Shown: positions 1 to 5,478 of the stretch, piece after piece | Position numbering within the stretch: position 1 is the first letter of the stretch | Layout of the letters: every line of letters begins with the position of its first letter | NCBI GenBank assembly: GCA_000432995.1 | Contig: HF972679.1 | Location: forward strand, 11,459 to 16,936 | Direction: 5' to 3' | Source of the DNA: Clostridium sp. CAG:1013 | GTDB taxonomy: Bacteria; Bacillota; Clostridia; Oscillospirales; Acutalibacteraceae | Length of the DNA: 5,478 bases | Translations under genes and position numbers: made by a program | The notes under the pieces: generated by a model | Told to the model about the DNA's origin: nothing | The model's database searches: none | What the model saw: the letters and a program-made list of their open reading frames with translations, nothing else

Positions 1-1243
1 GGCCTACGGCAGCGACGGCTGCCAGGTCACTGCCGACATGGCTGACGGCATTTTGGCCGAGATCAAGTCTATCGATATCTTCGCCGGTGTGAAGAAGATG
101 GACTTTGAAGAGGGCATGAAGCAGGGCCTCATCGAGTATATCGGCGAAGAGACCGTGAATGCCTTCCTGGAGGACGTGTATAAAGAGAGCCTCATCGACG
201 ACGCCAGCAACCTGAAGCTGGTGTACACTCCCTTGAACGGCGCCGGCAAGGTGTGCGTCACCCGCATCCTGGACCGGATCGGCATCAAGGACGTGACCAT
301 TGTGCCCGAGCAGAGCGAGCCCGACGGCAACTTCCCCACCTGCCCCTATCCCAACCCCGAGTTCCGGGAAGCCCTCCAGAAGGGCCTGGAGCTGTGCGAG
401 AAGGTCCAGCCCGACCTGCTGCTGGCCACCGACCCTGACAGCGACCGTGTAGGCATCGCTGTGAACCAGGGCGGCGAATATGTGCTGATGACCGGCAACG
501 AGGTGGGTATCCTGCTGCTGAACTTCATCGCTCAGGCGAGACAGGAGCAGGGCAAGCTGCCCGCTCATCCCGTGGCCGTGACCACTATCGTTTCCACCGA
601 CATGGTGGATCCCATCGCCAAGAAGTACGGCGTGGAGATGCGCCGCTGCCTGACCGGCTTCAAGTACATCGGCGACATCATTGCCGATCTGGAGCAGAAA
701 GAGGGCAGCGATGAGAGCTTCCTGCTGGGCTTCGAGGAGAGCTACGGCTACCTGCCCGGCGGCTATGTCCGGGATAAGGACGCAGTGGCTGCCAGCATGC
801 TCATCTGCGAAATGGCCTCTTACTACAAGCGCCAGGGCAAGACTCTGGTGGACGTGATGAACGACCTGTACAACACCTATGGCTACTATCAGAACGCCAC
901 CCTGAACTTCGGCTTTGAGGGCGAGGACGGCATGAAGACCATGCAGAACATCATGGCCACTCTGCGGCAGACTCCTCCCACCGAGATCGCCGGTATCCAG
1001 GTGGTGGGCCGCAGCGACTATCAGGAATCCATGGCTTACGGGGACAAGGAAGGCGTCATCGACCTGCCCAAGTCCAACGTGCTGGAGTATCGCTTGGCAA
1101 ACGGCTGCAAGGTGATCGTCCGTCCCTCCGGCACCGAGCCCAAGATCAAGATCTACCTGTTCGGCAAGGGCGCTACCATGGAGGAATCTCTCCAGGAAAT
1201 CGACAAGATGAAGAACGCCGTGTCCGGTCTGCTGGGTATTTAA
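1..1243 (+). CDS. pgcA: Phospho-sugar mutase (alpha-phosphoglucomutase type), 5'-truncated by window edge
   Basis: This enzyme of the alpha-D-phosphohexomutase superfamily interconverts hexose 1-phosphate and 6-phosphate in the cytoplasm, probably glucose 1-P and glucose 6-P, linking glycolysis to polysaccharide and envelope precursors. The frame is open from base 2 and 413 residues are visible, beginning AYGSDGCQVT; this normally lies just after the active-site TASHNP serine loop, so roughly 150-170 N-terminal residues are missing. The metal-binding loop DPDSDR is at 431-448, the TGFKYIG loop near 653-673, the sugar-specificity loop GFEESYG at 728-748, and the C-terminal phosphate-binding loop RPSGTEPK at 1121-1144. 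All key visible loops are intact and the gene ends in TAA, followed 20 bases later by a strong hairpin terminator. The GFEESYGYL loop resembles Bacillus PgcA. Phosphomannomutase activity is also possible, because substrate choice cannot be read from this fragment. The internal ATG at 38 is not the real start. Confidence 0.93.
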   Translation, partial: AYGSDGCQVTADMADGILAEIKSIDIFAGVKKMDFEEGMKQGLIEYIGEETVNAFLEDVYKESLIDDASNLKLVYTPLNGAGKVCVTRILDRIGIKDVTIVPEQSEPDGNFPTCPYPNPEFREALQKGLELCEKVQPDLLLATDPDSDRVGIAVNQGGEYVLMTGNEVGILLLNFIAQARQEQGKLPAHPVAVTTIVSTDMVDPIAKKYGVEMRRCLTGFKYIGDIIADLEQKEGSDESFLLGFEESYGYLPGGYVRDKDAVAASMLICEMASYYKRQGKTLVDVMNDLYNTYGYYQNATLNFGFEGEDGMKTMQNIMATLRQTPPTEIAGIQVVGRSDYQESMAYGDKEGVIDLPKSNVLEYRLANGCKVIVRPSGTEPKIKIYLFGKGATMEESLQEIDKMKNAVSGLLGI

Positions 1244-1263
1244 ATTTCCTAACAACATATTAC

Positions 1264-1294
1264 GGGGATGCCTTTGGGCATCCCCATTTCTTTT
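1264..1294 (+). terminator. Intrinsic terminator of the phospho-sugar mutase gene
   Basis: A perfect 9-bp stem (GGGGATGCC, 1264-1272, with GGCATCCCC, 1277-1285) closes a TTTG loop and is followed by the T-rich tail ATTTCTTTT. It begins 20 bases after the mutase stop codon, so it should end that transcript. The tail is T-rich only on the plus side. Confidence 0.9.
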
Positions 1295-1325
1295 GGAAAA
1301 CAGCCGGTCTTTGAGCCGGGACCAT

Positions 1326-1375
1326 AAAAAAAACTCCCTGGGCCGAAAAGAGACCCAGGGAGCGTTTTTATTTTT
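1326..1375 (-). terminator. Bidirectional intrinsic terminator between convergent genes
   Basis: A perfect 9-bp stem (CTCCCTGGG, 1334-1342, with CCCAGGGAG, 1354-1362) encloses an 11-base loop. Read on the minus strand it is followed by eight consecutive U residues (A run at 1326-1333) and lies directly after the TAA of the MATE gene. Read on the plus strand it is followed by a T-rich tract at 1365-1375, so it can also back up the mutase terminator at 1264-1294. The distal T tract overlaps the exporter's stop codon. Confidence 0.9.
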
Positions 1376-2711
1376 AGTAGCCGTACTGTTTTACGTGCTT
1401 CATCACTTTCAGGTAAGCGGGAATCAGGAAGCAGTCGGCCAGGATCCAAGCGGCGGGGCTGGCAAAGCAAGCCATGTTGAACCCAAAGGCAGGTACCAGG
1501 AACAGACCAAAGGTGCCTCGGGCGATCATCTCGAACACCCCGGCGAATACCGCCAGCTTGCTGTATCCCATGCCTTGAATCAGCAGCCGGATCACGTTCA
1601 CCGCTGCCAGGGGAATGAAGAAGGACACCTGGATCAGCATGAACTGGTACGCCTGGTCAATGATGACCGTTTCACTGCTTTCCACGAACAACTGGACCAT
1701 GGGGCGTCCAAAGAAGAAGATGGCACAGAAGGCCAGCAGGGAGTACACACTGCCAATGACCATTCCCGCCCGCAGCCCGTAGAAGATCCGGTCTCCCCGG
1801 CGGGCGCCGATGTTCTGGCCACCGTAAGTGGACATGGCCACGCCCAAAGCATCAAATACACAGCCAAACAGCTGATACAGCTTGCTGGCGGCGGTGACCG
1901 CGGCCACCACCACGGAGCCCAATCCGTTGACGGAGGTTTGCAGCAAAATACTGCCCACAGCAGTGATGGAGCTTTGCAGTCCCATGGGAACGCCCATGGA
2001 GAGCAGACGCTTCATGTAACGCTTCCGGGGAACCAGGTCGTCCCGGGAAACGTGGAGCAAGGGGAATTTCTTCCAGATAAAGGCCAAGCAGGCCAGACCG
2101 GAGATGCCCTGAGAGATGACCGTGGCCCAGGCAGCGCCAGCTACGCCCATGGGGATCACCAGGATCAGCACCAGGTCCAGGACGATGTTCAGCAGGGAGG
2201 CAATGACAAGAAACACCACCGGGGTGCGACTGTCTCCCAAAGCCCGGAGAAGGCCCGCCTGGACGTTGTAAAACACGATGGTGGGTATGCCCAGGAAAAT
2301 GACCACAATATAGCGGTAGGCGTCGTCAATGATGTCCTCCGGGGTGGCCATCCATTGGAGGATGGGCCGGCACAGCACCACTGTGGCGATGGTAAACACC
2401 ACAGTAAATCCTCCCGCCAGCCAAATGATGTTCCCCACAAAGCGTTTCAGATCCTTGATATCCTTGGAACCAAAGCACTGAGCCACGGGGATGGCGAATC
2501 CGGCGCAGGTGCCCAGGCAGAAGCCCAGGATCAGGAAGTTGATGGAACCGGTGGAACCCACTGCGGCCAGGGCGTTGGTGCCCAAGAACCGTCCCACGAT
2601 GATGGTGTCCACCATGGAATAAAACTGCTGGAATAGGTTGCCGAACATGAGGGGGATAGCGAAATTGAACACCAGCTTCATGGGGGAGCCTGTGGTCATA
2701 TCTTTGGTCAA
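1374..2711 (-). CDS. MATE family multidrug/toxin efflux transporter
   Basis: This is a 445-residue inner-membrane exporter of the multidrug and toxic compound extrusion family, which expels drugs or metabolites using a sodium or proton gradient; the substrate cannot be read from sequence. Length and layout fit the usual 12-helix, two-repeat architecture. Repeat one has hydrophobic segments near residues 14-40, 48-77, 92-116, 133-152, 164-187 and 190-213. Repeat two has them near 236-260, 265-290, 312-336, 355-378, 385-408 and 412-434. Family signatures include LFQQFYSMVDTIIVGRFLG (26-44), RALGDSRTP (156-164) followed by the LNIVLDL helix, GVAGAAWAT (189-197), and in the second half GGQNIGARRGDR (297-308) and IQGMGYSK (378-385). 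The start is TTG at 2709-2711, chosen because GGAGGT lies 8 bases upstream; the first ATG (residue 5) would be 20 bases from that site. It appears to be a single-gene unit with its own promoter and terminator. Confidence 0.93.
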   Translation of the reverse strand: MTKDMTTGSPMKLVFNFAIPLMFGNLFQQFYSMVDTIIVGRFLGTNALAAVGSTGSINFLILGFCLGTCAGFAIPVAQCFGSKDIKDLKRFVGNIIWLAGGFTVVFTIATVVLCRPILQWMATPEDIIDDAYRYIVVIFLGIPTIVFYNVQAGLLRALGDSRTPVVFLVIASLLNIVLDLVLILVIPMGVAGAAWATVISQGISGLACLAFIWKKFPLLHVSRDDLVPRKRYMKRLLSMGVPMGLQSSITAVGSILLQTSVNGLGSVVVAAVTAASKLYQLFGCVFDALGVAMSTYGGQNIGARRGDRIFYGLRAGMVIGSVYSLLAFCAIFFFGRPMVQLFVESSETVIIDQAYQFMLIQVSFFIPLAAVNVIRLLIQGMGYSKLAVFAGVFEMIARGTFGLFLVPAFGFNMACFASPAAWILADCFLIPAYLKVMKHVKQYGY

Positions 2712-2719
2712 AGGCGAAC

Positions 2720-2725
2720 ACCTCC
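2720..2725 (-). promoter_or_regulatory. Ribosome binding site that fixes a TTG start for the MATE gene
   Basis: On the minus strand this reads GGAGGT, a perfect anti-16S match, 8 bases before the TTG codon at 2709-2711. The nearest in-frame ATG (2697-2699) would have a 20-base spacing. This supports TTG initiation. Confidence 0.8.
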
Positions 2726-2740
2726 GTAGAACATTTTGCC

Positions 2741-2758
2741 ATGATAAACAGATATCAT
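2741..2758. promoter_or_regulatory. Inverted repeat at the predicted MATE transcription start (candidate operator)
   Basis: ATGATA (2741-2746) and TATCAT (2753-2758) form a perfect 6-base inverted repeat around a 6-base spacer. It overlaps the predicted -10 element by two bases and covers the likely transcription start, a position where a dimeric repressor could block initiation. No regulator gene is adjacent, so the operator role is inferred from geometry alone; in AT-rich DNA a 6-base repeat can arise by chance. Confidence 0.35.
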
Positions 2759-2785
2759 ATTACACAACGGTTTTTGAAAGTGCAA
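2757..2785 (-). promoter_or_regulatory. Candidate sigma-A type promoter for the MATE gene
   Basis: On the minus strand TTGCAC (2780-2785) is followed after exactly 17 bases by TAATAT (2757-2762). Matches to the TTGACA/TATAAT consensus are 3/6 and 4/6 with ideal spacing. It lies in an AT-rich stretch 46 bases upstream of the start codon, in the only non-coding gap before the exporter. A perfect 10-base palindrome, GGAAATTTCC (2788-2797), sits just upstream of the -35. Confidence 0.5.
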
Positions 2786-2884
2786 TGGGAAATTTCCAAT
2801 TTGAGCCCTGATTCGCCAATTTCAGCGATTTACGCAAAAAGACTCAAACTGTCCCAAGGGATTTTTCCAGAGAACGCCCAGAAC

Positions 2885-2920
2885 AAAAAAAGACCGCCCC
2901 GTCCAGGCGGCAGTCTTTTT
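2885..2920 (-). terminator. Intrinsic terminator of the degV-family gene
   Basis: Read on the minus strand, GACTGCC pairs with GGCGGTC (one U-G pair) around a 10-base loop. The stem is extended by A-U pairs and ends in a run of seven U. It starts nine bases after the TAA at 2929-2931. The flanking A5/T5 tracts give a weaker U run in the plus direction too, but no plus-strand gene ends here. Confidence 0.85.
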
Positions 2921-2928
2921 GTTTGGGG

Positions 2929-3789
2929 TTATTCCGTCTCGAATAGGATGCCCAGGGTATTGGGCCCGCAGTGAGCGGAAATGGTACAGCTGGCGGTGGT
3001 GATGTGGACCTCTTTGAATTCCATCATCTCCTGGACCGTCTCCCGCACCAGCTCCACGTAGCTCTGGTCAATGGAGGAGTGGGTGATGAACAAGTGGTCC
3101 CGCTTGATGTTGGGATACTGATTCAGCTTGTCCCGCACGTACTGAGGCAGCACTTTTTTCAGGGTGCCCCGGTATTTCTTGCCCACGTGCATGGAGCCGT
3201 CGGAATTGTCCACCTCAATGCAGGGTTTGAGAGCCAGCAGGTTAGCGCCTACCGCCACAATGGTGGAGCACCGTCCTCCGGCCCGCATGAATTCCAGGGT
3301 GTCCAGCACAAAGCTGGCGTGACAGTTGGGGATGATCTTCTCCATGGCCTGAGCGATCTCCGCAGCGGGCATTCCCGCCTGGATCCGCTCTCCCGCCTCG
3401 ATGATCTGCAAGCCGATGCCGGTGGACAGGTTGCAGCTGTCGATGGGGAACACATGGCCGTTTAGTTCCCGGGCCGCCAGCACGCAGTTGCGCTGGGAGC
3501 TGGACAACGCCCCGCCCAGGCAGAAGTGGATCACGTCGTATCCCTGGTCTACCCAGGGCTTGAAGTAGTCCACGTACTCCTGCACGTTGATGGCCGCCGT
3601 CCGGGGAAGAGCTTTCCGGTCCCAGTAGGCCTGGTAGATGTCCTGAACGTGGATGTCCACGTTGTCCTGGTAATCTTTCCCCTCCAAAATGATGTGGAAG
3701 GGGTAATACTGCACGTCGTACCGGGCCTTGAGTTCTTCGCCCAAGTCGCAGGTGCTGTCCGCGCTGAGGATCACCTTTCGCTGTGCCAT
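2929..3789 (-). CDS. DegV family protein (FakB-like fatty-acid-binding protein)
   Basis: This 286-residue cytoplasmic protein fits the usual 280-290 of the DegV family. Characterised members (FakB) bind a fatty acid in a buried pocket and present it to the kinase FakA for acyl-phosphate formation and membrane lipid synthesis; FakA is not in this window. Visible signatures, in order, are ILSADSTCDL (7-16), GGALSSSQRN (92-101, the ligand-contacting serines), the DS...LSTGIG segment (117-126), TLEFMRAGGRCS (164-175), LKPCIEV (187-193) and a C-terminal SAHCGPNTLG (271-280). The ATG at 3787-3789 is chosen because family proteins begin just before the ILSADST strand and AGAGGAAG precedes it at a good distance. 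A GTG at 3829-3831 would add 14 residues and also has a CGGAGAG upstream, so it cannot be excluded. The ligand is unknown. The gene lies 91 bases downstream of the COG3581 gene on the same strand and has its own terminator. Confidence 0.92.
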   Translation of the reverse strand: MAQRKVILSADSTCDLGEELKARYDVQYYPFHIILEGKDYQDNVDIHVQDIYQAYWDRKALPRTAAINVQEYVDYFKPWVDQGYDVIHFCLGGALSSSQRNCVLAARELNGHVFPIDSCNLSTGIGLQIIEAGERIQAGMPAAEIAQAMEKIIPNCHASFVLDTLEFMRAGGRCSTIVAVGANLLALKPCIEVDNSDGSMHVGKKYRGTLKKVLPQYVRDKLNQYPNIKRDHLFITHSSIDQSYVELVRETVQEMMEFKEVHITTASCTISAHCGPNTLGILFETE

Positions 3790-3796
3790 ATACAAC

Positions 3797-3804
3797 TTCC
3801 TCTC
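3797..3804 (-). promoter_or_regulatory. Ribosome binding site supporting the shorter degV start
   Basis: On the minus strand this reads GAGAGGAA, with AGGA ending 8 bases before the ATG at 3787-3789. It favours the 286-residue form over the upstream GTG at 3831, which has its own weaker candidate site (CGGAGAG, 3841-3847). Confidence 0.55.
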
Positions 3805-3847
3805 TTTTCCTGAGAATCTCCTTATATTCACTCCGGAACGCTCTCCG

Positions 3848-3866
3848 AAAAAGACCGCCGGAGCGG
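3848..3866 (-). terminator. Weak terminator or attenuator after the COG3581 gene
   Basis: On the minus strand a 4-bp all-GC stem (CCGC with GCGG) closes a TCCG tetraloop and is followed by TCTTTTT, 15 bases after the stop codon at 3881-3883. The stem is short, so termination is probably incomplete and degV could be partly read through. The same bases can form other stems: CTCCG (3843-3847) or CTCCGG (3831-3836) with CCGGAG at 3858-3863. Confidence 0.35.
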
Positions 3867-3880
3867 ATACCTATGAATGA

Positions 3881-5200
3881 TTACGCCTGGGCGGGAGCCG
3901 CCTGTCCCTGGGACGATTTCCCAGCGGTTTTGGGGCTTTCTTCCTGGTCCCTGGCGTTTTCCCTTGCCACCGCCAGCATCAGCTTGATGCGGTTTTCCTG
4001 GTTCACCTGGGTGGCGCTGGGGTCGTAGTCGATGGGCACGATGTTTGCCTGGGGATAGATGTTCTTCACCTTGCGGATCATGCCCTTGCCCACGATGTGA
4101 TTGGGCAGGCAGCCGAAGGGCTGAGCGCATACCACGTTGCCGTAGCCGCTCTCCACCAGCTCCATGGCCTCAGCAGTGAGCAGCCAGCCTTCGCCCATCT
4201 TGCAGCCGTAGCCGATCACCTTTCCGGCCAGCTCCTTCAAATGAGTGTAGGGAGCGGGGGCGGTGAACTGGGGAAACTTCTTCACGGCGGCAATCAGGTC
4301 GGTCTCGTACTTGGTGAAGTACCACTTCAGCAGGGTGCACACCTGCTTCTTGGCCTGGTTGCCTCCGTAAAGGTTGATGTCCTCCAGGCGGTTATCCACC
4401 TTGAAGATCATAAAGGCCAGAATGCCCGGCACCATTACCTCGCAGTCCTGCTCGAAGAGGAACTGCTCCAGATCGTTGTTGGCCAGGGGAGAATACTTCA
4501 CGTAGATCTCGCCAACCACGCCCACCTTGGTCTTGACCACGTCCCGACGCTTTACGTCGGCGAAGGACTGGGCGATCTGGTCGAAATACTGCCGCACTTC
4601 CCGTTGGGAGAAGGCCTTGCCCTGCTCGAAGAGCTTTGTAAGCTTCTGGATCCAGCTCTTCACCAGGCCGTCGCTTTCCCCGGGGTTGACCTCGTAGGGT
4701 TTGGTCTGGTTTTTCAACAGCATCAGCAGATCGCCGTAGGTCAGGGCGGCGATAGCCCGGCGGATCATGGGCAGGGTGATCTTAAACCCGGAGTTTGACT
4801 CCAACCCGGACAAGTTCACAGAGATGACGGGGATGAAATCCAGGCCGTCCTTTTTCAGGGCCTTCCGCAGCAGGTGGATGTAGTTGGATGCACGGCACCC
4901 GCCGCCGGTCTGGGTCATGATGAGGGCCACCTTGTGCAGGTCGTACTTGCCGCTGTGGAGGGCGTGCATCAGCTGGCCGATGGACAGCAGAGCGGGATAG
5001 CAGGTGTCGTTGTGAACATATTTGAGCCCCTCGTCCACGATCTCCCGGCCAGTGGTGCGCAGCAGCTCGATGTGGAACCCAAAGCTCTCCAGCACGTTCT
5101 TGATCAGCTCAAAGTGGATGGGAGCCATGTTAGGGGTGATGATGGTGTAGTCTTTTTTCATTTCCCGGGTGAATTCCACCCGGTTCTGGTTGTCTGACAT
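3881..5200 (-). CDS. HgdB-like/COG3581 2-hydroxyacyl-CoA dehydratase-related protein
   Basis: This 439-residue protein of uncharacterised function resembles the C-terminal part of the large CoA-dehydratase-activase-related proteins (BadF/BadG-type activase plus DUF2229 plus this region) found in clostridia and often encoded as a separate gene. Relatives of 2-hydroxyglutaryl-CoA dehydratase carry a cysteine-ligated [4Fe-4S] cluster; here conserved-looking cysteines lie in NDTCYPA (64-70), TGGGCRASNY (98-107), EQDCEV (250-255), GYGCKMGEG (330-338) and NVVCAQPFGCLPNHI (355-369). That they bind a cluster is inferred. Other family-like segments are TPNMAPIHFELI (22-33) and GEIYVKYSPLANNDLEQF (230-247). 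There is no signal peptide or membrane segment, so it is cytoplasmic. Residues 412-439 form a low-complexity polar tail. The start at 5200 has AAAGGAG 12 bases upstream, slightly long; an internal ATG at 5161 lacks a good site. No activase gene is visible; it could lie upstream beyond the window edge. Confidence 0.85.
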   Translation of the reverse strand: MSDNQNRVEFTREMKKDYTIITPNMAPIHFELIKNVLESFGFHIELLRTTGREIVDEGLKYVHNDTCYPALLSIGQLMHALHSGKYDLHKVALIMTQTGGGCRASNYIHLLRKALKKDGLDFIPVISVNLSGLESNSGFKITLPMIRRAIAALTYGDLLMLLKNQTKPYEVNPGESDGLVKSWIQKLTKLFEQGKAFSQREVRQYFDQIAQSFADVKRRDVVKTKVGVVGEIYVKYSPLANNDLEQFLFEQDCEVMVPGILAFMIFKVDNRLEDINLYGGNQAKKQVCTLLKWYFTKYETDLIAAVKKFPQFTAPAPYTHLKELAGKVIGYGCKMGEGWLLTAEAMELVESGYGNVVCAQPFGCLPNHIVGKGMIRKVKNIYPQANIVPIDYDPSATQVNQENRIKLMLAVARENARDQEESPKTAGKSSQGQAAPAQA

Positions 5201-5212
5201 AGGGAATTACAT

Positions 5213-5219
5213 CTCCTTT
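5213..5219 (-). promoter_or_regulatory. Ribosome binding site of the COG3581 gene, adjacent to a hairpin
   Basis: The minus strand reads AAAGGAG, 12 bases from the ATG at 5198-5200, a little farther than usual. It begins two bases after the foot of the hairpin at 5222-5245, so leader folding could affect its access. Confidence 0.65.
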
Positions 5220-5221
5220 CT

Positions 5222-5298
5222 CGGCTTTCCCAGAAGGAAAAGCCGCCAAAGGGCACGCCATTCGGCGTACCACTTACCTTTCTTTCGAGAAAGGTAAG
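5222..5298 (-). repeat. Cluster of three adjacent tetraloop hairpins in the COG3581 leader
   Basis: Three inverted repeats follow each other within 77 bases. The first pairs 5222-5231 with 5236-5245 (10 bp). The second pairs 5252-5259 with 5264-5271 (8 bp). The third pairs 5273-5283 with 5288-5298 (11 bp, perfect). Every loop is four bases. In the first two, one position is an A-C mismatch on the plus strand but a G-U pair on the minus strand, which suggests they fold as minus-strand RNA, the leader of the downstream gene. None is followed by a U run, so they are not ordinary terminators. They could instead belong to a dispersed intergenic repeat family. Confidence 0.7.
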
Positions 5299-5478
5299 CC
5301 AAAGAACTTTCAGTCGCGCTATGGGGCGGCGGCTTAACGCCGCGCCTGAGGTAGTCATCAGCGCGCGTCCGCGCCGTTAGTTCCCGCGGACAGCGATCTT
5401 TCGGTTTCTGCCGCTGGGAGTAAGCGCAGCGCACGGCCCCGCGTCTTGAAACCGGACTCAGTCCACTGCTTCGCTGCC
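5299..5478. other. GC-rich non-coding stretch with multiple inverted repeats
   Basis: No convincing gene is seen here. Perfect inverted repeats include GCGGCG/CGCCGC (5326-5331 with 5338-5343), GTCCGCG/CGCGGAC (5367-5373 with 5385-5391, extendable by three pairs past a bulged A) and CGGTTTC/GAAACCG (5402-5408 with 5448-5454). The last encloses an inner CGCTG/CAGCG stem (5412-5416 with 5427-5431). The arrangement resembles a structured RNA or a mosaic intergenic repeat; no known RNA family was recognised. A minus-strand frame stays open to the window edge but its arginine-rich translation resembles no protein family. Confidence 0.45.

Noticed and set aside
1300..1322. Repeated GCCGG around TCTTTGA between the two terminators.
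   Set aside because: The arms pair over only four bases (CCGG/CCGG) without a U run; no support as a separate element.
1293..2636. Long plus-strand open frame (447 codons) opposite the MATE gene.
   Set aside because: It is antisense to a clear MATE protein and its translation is rich in His, Gln, Gly and Asp with no domain character, as expected of a mirror frame in GC-rich coding DNA.
2741..2974. Small plus-strand frame of 77 codons across the MATE promoter and the degV terminator.
   Set aside because: It crosses a terminator hairpin and the degV 3' end, lacks a good ribosome site and has no recognisable motif.
3806..3850. Possible degV promoter with TATAAG as -10 and TTCGGA as -35 on the minus strand.
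   Set aside because: The -35 matches consensus at only 3 of 6 positions and the -10 lies over a Shine-Dalgarno-like purine tract; too weak to call.
4097..4798. Plus-strand open frame of 233 codons opposite the COG3581 gene.
   Set aside because: Mirror frame of a well-supported gene; no ribosome site or family resemblance.
5207..5212. ATGTAA start-stop minimal reading frame on the minus strand directly after the AAAGGAG.
   Set aside because: The Shine-Dalgarno abuts the ATG with no spacing, so initiation there is unlikely.
5207..5476. A minus-strand frame open from the right window edge to a TAA that overlaps the COG3581 ribosome binding site, translating to an arginine-rich peptide ending GKPRKEM.
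   Set aside because: It runs through all the hairpins, has no recognisable domain and reads like translated structured non-coding DNA. It could only be a gene end if sequence beyond the edge showed a real protein.

Overview
The window looks like ordinary chromosome from a GC-rich, gut-type Firmicute, most likely an Oscillospiraceae/Ruminococcaceae relative. This rests on GC-rich third codon positions, consensus Shine-Dalgarno sites, intrinsic terminators with long U tracts, and the gene set (PgcA-type phospho-sugar mutase, MATE exporter, DegV protein, HgdB-like/COG3581 protein). No phage, transposon, CRISPR, tRNA or rRNA signal was seen. The species is inferred only from general protein character.

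Layout. From the left edge to 1243 (+ strand) lies the C-terminal three quarters of a phospho-sugar mutase; its N-terminus with the catalytic serine is outside the window. It converges on a minus-strand MATE-family exporter (1374-2711). The 130-base gap between them holds two hairpin terminators, one of them usable from both sides. The exporter has its own promoter-like sequence, a palindrome at the predicted transcription start, and a TTG start fixed by a perfect GGAGGT. Upstream of it, also on the minus strand, is a DegV/FakB-type fatty-acid-binding protein (2929-3789) with its own terminator. Next comes a stand-alone HgdB-like/COG3581 cysteine-rich protein (3881-5200), 91 bases upstream of degV with only a weak terminator between, so the two may be partly co-transcribed.

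The last 278 bases (5201-5478) hold no convincing gene but are dense in inverted repeats. Three adjacent perfect or near-perfect hairpins, each with a four-base loop, lie directly upstream of the ribosome binding site of the COG3581 gene. Two of them pair better as minus-strand RNA (G-U instead of A-C). A 9-base stretch of the outermost hairpin is perfectly complementary to the ribosome-binding-site region, giving a possible alternative fold. This is the most unusual part of the window. It may be a regulatory leader or a copy of a dispersed intergenic repeat; the sequence alone cannot decide.

How the genes work together: the mutase belongs to central sugar phosphate metabolism, MATE to export, DegV to fatty-acid uptake or lipid supply, and the COG3581 protein to an uncharacterised family related to 2-hydroxyacyl-CoA dehydratases. 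They do not form an evident single pathway.
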